In this document: positions 4,665 through 6,443 of the stretch, one piece after another
Layout: each line of letters opens with the position of its first letter
Position numbering within the stretch: the stretch's first letter is position 1
Assembly: GCA_934597465.1 (NCBI GenBank)
Contig: CAKTSC010000080.1
Coordinates: 1-6,443 of the forward strand
Direction: 5' to 3'
DNA from: an uncultured Dysosmobacter sp.
GTDB lineage: Bacteria; Bacillota; Clostridia; Oscillospirales; Oscillospiraceae
Length of the DNA stretch: 6,443 nt
Made by a program: the position numbers and the translations under genes
Notes under the pieces: generated by a model
What the model saw: the letters and a program-made list of their open reading frames with translations, nothing else
What the model was told of the DNA's origin: nothing
Databases searched by the model: none

Positions 4665-6443
4665 ATGCGGAAGAAACAGTTCAAGGCGGAATCCAAGCGG
4701 CTGCTGGATCTGATGATCCACTCCATCTACACCCACAAGGAGATCTTCCTGCGGGAGCTGATCTCCAACGCCAGCGACGCCATCGACAAGCTCTGCTACC
4801 TCTCCCTGACGGACGACAAGGTGGGGATGAGCCGGGAGGACTTCGCCATCACCCTGATCCCCGATGCCGAAGCCGGGACGCTGACCGTCCGGGACAACGG
4901 CATCGGCATGAACCAGGAGGAGCTGGAGAACAACCTGGGCGTCATCGCCAAGAGCGGCACCCTCCAATTCCGCCAGGAGACCGAGGGCAGTGAGCAGGCG
5001 GCGGACGTCATCGGCCAGTTCGGCGTGGGCTTCTACTCCGCCTTCATGGTGGCCGACCACATCACCGTGCTGACCCGGAAGTACGGCGACGAGAGCGGCT
5101 GGCGCTGGGAGTCCGACGGCGTGGACGGCTACACCGTGGAGCCTTACGAAAAGGACGGCGCGGGGACGGACATCATCCTGCACATCAAGGCGGACACGGA
5201 GGAGGAGCCCGGCGAGTACAGCCAGTACCTCCAGGAGTACGCCCTGAAGGGGCTTGTGAAGAAGTACTCCGATTATATCCGCTTCCCCATCCGGATGGAG
5301 GTGACCCACTCCCGCCGGAAGGAGGGCTGCCCGGACGACAAGGTGGAGTATGAGGACGTCCGCGAGTGGGAGACCCTGAACTCCATGGTGCCTATCTGGC
5401 AGCGGAAGAAGAGCGAGGTCACCCGAGAGGAGTACGACAAGTTCTACCAGGAGCGCTTCTACCAGAGCGCGCCGCCCCAGAGCGTGATCACAGTGTCCGC
5501 CGAGGGGGCCGTGACCTACAAGGCGCTGCTGTTCATCCCCGGGGCCGCGCCCATGGACTACTACACCAAGGACTATGAGAAGGGCCTGCAGCTCTACTCG
5601 GGCGGCGTGCTCATCATGGACAAGTGCGCCGACCTGCTGCCGGAGCACTTCCGCTTTGTCCGGGGCGTGGTGGATTCCCCGGATCTGAGCCTGAACATCT
5701 CCCGGGAGCTGCTGCAGCACGACCGGCAGCTGAAGGTCATCGCCGGGAACCTGGAGAAGAAGATCAAGGCGGAGCTTCTGCGGATGGAGAAGGACGACCG
5801 GGAGGGCTATGAGAAGTTCTTCCGGAACTTCGGGCGGCAGCTGAAGTACGGCGTGGCCGCGGACTACGGCGCCCACAGCGAGCTTTTGCAGGATCTGCTC
5901 CTCTTCTACTCCTCCACGGAGCGCAAGCCCGTGACGCTGGCGGAGTACGTCTCCCGGATGAAGGAGGGGCAGGAGGCCATCTACTACGCCATGGGCGCCG
6001 ATCCCCAGCGCATCGACAAGCTGCCCCAGATCGAGGCGCTGAAGGAGCAGGGCACGGAGATCCTCTACTTCACCGAGGAGGTGGACGAGTTCTGCGCCCA
6101 GATTTTGCGGACGTATCAGGAGAAGCCCTTCCGCTCCGCCATGGACGGCGCGGCCGGGGACGACGCCAAGGAGAAGGCCAAGGAGGCCCAGGAGGCCCAC
6201 AAGGACGTGTTCGCCTTCGTGAAGGAGACGCTGGGGGACGCGGTGCAGGAGGTGCGGCCCTCCGCCCAGCTGAAGTCCCATCCCGTGTGCCTCACCGCCG
6301 GGGAGGGCATCAGCTTTGAGATGGAGAAGTACTTTAAGACTGTCCAGCCCGATGCCAATATCCGCGCAGAGCGCATCCTGGAGCTGAACGTGGAGCATCC
6401 GGCCTTCCAGGCTCTCAGCGAGGCGGTGGAGCACGACCCGGAG
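4665..6443 (+). CDS. htpG: Molecular chaperone HtpG (bacterial Hsp90), 3' end beyond the window
   Basis: HtpG is the cytosolic Hsp90 homodimer, an ATP-driven chaperone that remodels client proteins. The frame from the ATG at 4665 is open to the last base, giving 593 residues; the last few tens of residues of the C-terminal dimerisation domain are missing. The GHKL ATPase domain is intact: Glu31 and Asn35 in FLRELISNASDAIDKL, DNGIGM at 77-82, the lid segment GVIAKSGT at 92-99, GQFGVGFYSAFMV from 117, and GTDIILH. The middle domain carries Arg347 in NISRELLQ, the conserved arginine that contacts the ATP gamma-phosphate. The C-terminal domain includes the stretch YFKTVQ...RILELNVEHPAFQAL near the edge. 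The start is supported by the AAGGAGG site and by a typical N-terminus (KKQFKAESKRLLDLMIHSIYTH). The gene has its own promoter and is not in an evident operon with pepT. Confidence 0.97.
   Translation, partial: MRKKQFKAESKRLLDLMIHSIYTHKEIFLRELISNASDAIDKLCYLSLTDDKVGMSREDFAITLIPDAEAGTLTVRDNGIGMNQEELENNLGVIAKSGTLQFRQETEGSEQAADVIGQFGVGFYSAFMVADHITVLTRKYGDESGWRWESDGVDGYTVEPYEKDGAGTDIILHIKADTEEEPGEYSQYLQEYALKGLVKKYSDYIRFPIRMEVTHSRRKEGCPDDKVEYEDVREWETLNSMVPIWQRKKSEVTREEYDKFYQERFYQSAPPQSVITVSAEGAVTYKALLFIPGAAPMDYYTKDYEKGLQLYSGGVLIMDKCADLLPEHFRFVRGVVDSPDLSLNISRELLQHDRQLKVIAGNLEKKIKAELLRMEKDDREGYEKFFRNFGRQLKYGVAADYGAHSELLQDLLLFYSSTERKPVTLAEYVSRMKEGQEAIYYAMGADPQRIDKLPQIEALKEQGTEILYFTEEVDEFCAQILRTYQEKPFRSAMDGAAGDDAKEKAKEAQEAHKDVFAFVKETLGDAVQEVRPSAQLKSHPVCLTAGEGISFEMEKYFKTVQPDANIRAERILELNVEHPAFQALSEAVEHDPE

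Noticed and set aside
4554..6434. A 626-codon open frame on the minus strand opposite htpG
   Set aside because: It is a shadow of GC-rich coding. Its product is a low-complexity mix of Leu, Val, His, Gly and Ala, whereas the plus strand is unmistakable HtpG with all its motifs.

Overview
The window is a GC-rich bacterial chromosome segment with strong AGGAGG-type ribosome binding sites. It carries a FeoB-associated Cys-rich small protein and a peptidase T. Together these suggest a high-GC member of the Clostridia (Bacillota), plausibly a gut Oscillospiraceae-like organism. That placement is inference from gene content and composition; no rRNA or marker tree is available here.

Layout. (1) 3-1946, + strand: the 3' part of feoB, the GTPase-coupled ferrous iron permease. 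Its first ~20 codons, including the P-loop, lie before the window. (2) 1943-2080, +: a 45-residue FeoB-associated protein, with a GTG start overlapping the feoB stop codon. (3) 2107-2142: a strong hairpin between convergent genes, probably a shared terminator. (4) 2158-2868, -: a CHAP-domain cell-wall hydrolase with an endolysin-like layout and no signal peptide. (5) 2869-3005: a divergent intergenic region with a good promoter for pepT. (6) 3006-4208, +: complete pepT (tripeptide aminopeptidase). (7) 4209-4664: a 456-bp gene-free stretch holding two terminator-like hairpins, a ~274-bp MITE-like element with 31-bp imperfect terminal inverted repeats and TA ends, and the htpG promoter. (8) 4665-6443, +: htpG (bacterial Hsp90), open at the right edge.

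The genes are mostly ordinary housekeeping functions: iron uptake, peptide turnover and protein folding. Only feoB and its small partner form an evident operon. The CHAP gene, pepT and htpG look like separate transcription units. The most interesting part is the non-coding element in front of htpG. It is built of nested inverted repeats, and its right terminal repeat contains the -35 hexamer of the best htpG promoter, so the insertion may have rewired htpG expression. I saw no convincing evidence of a new multi-gene system.
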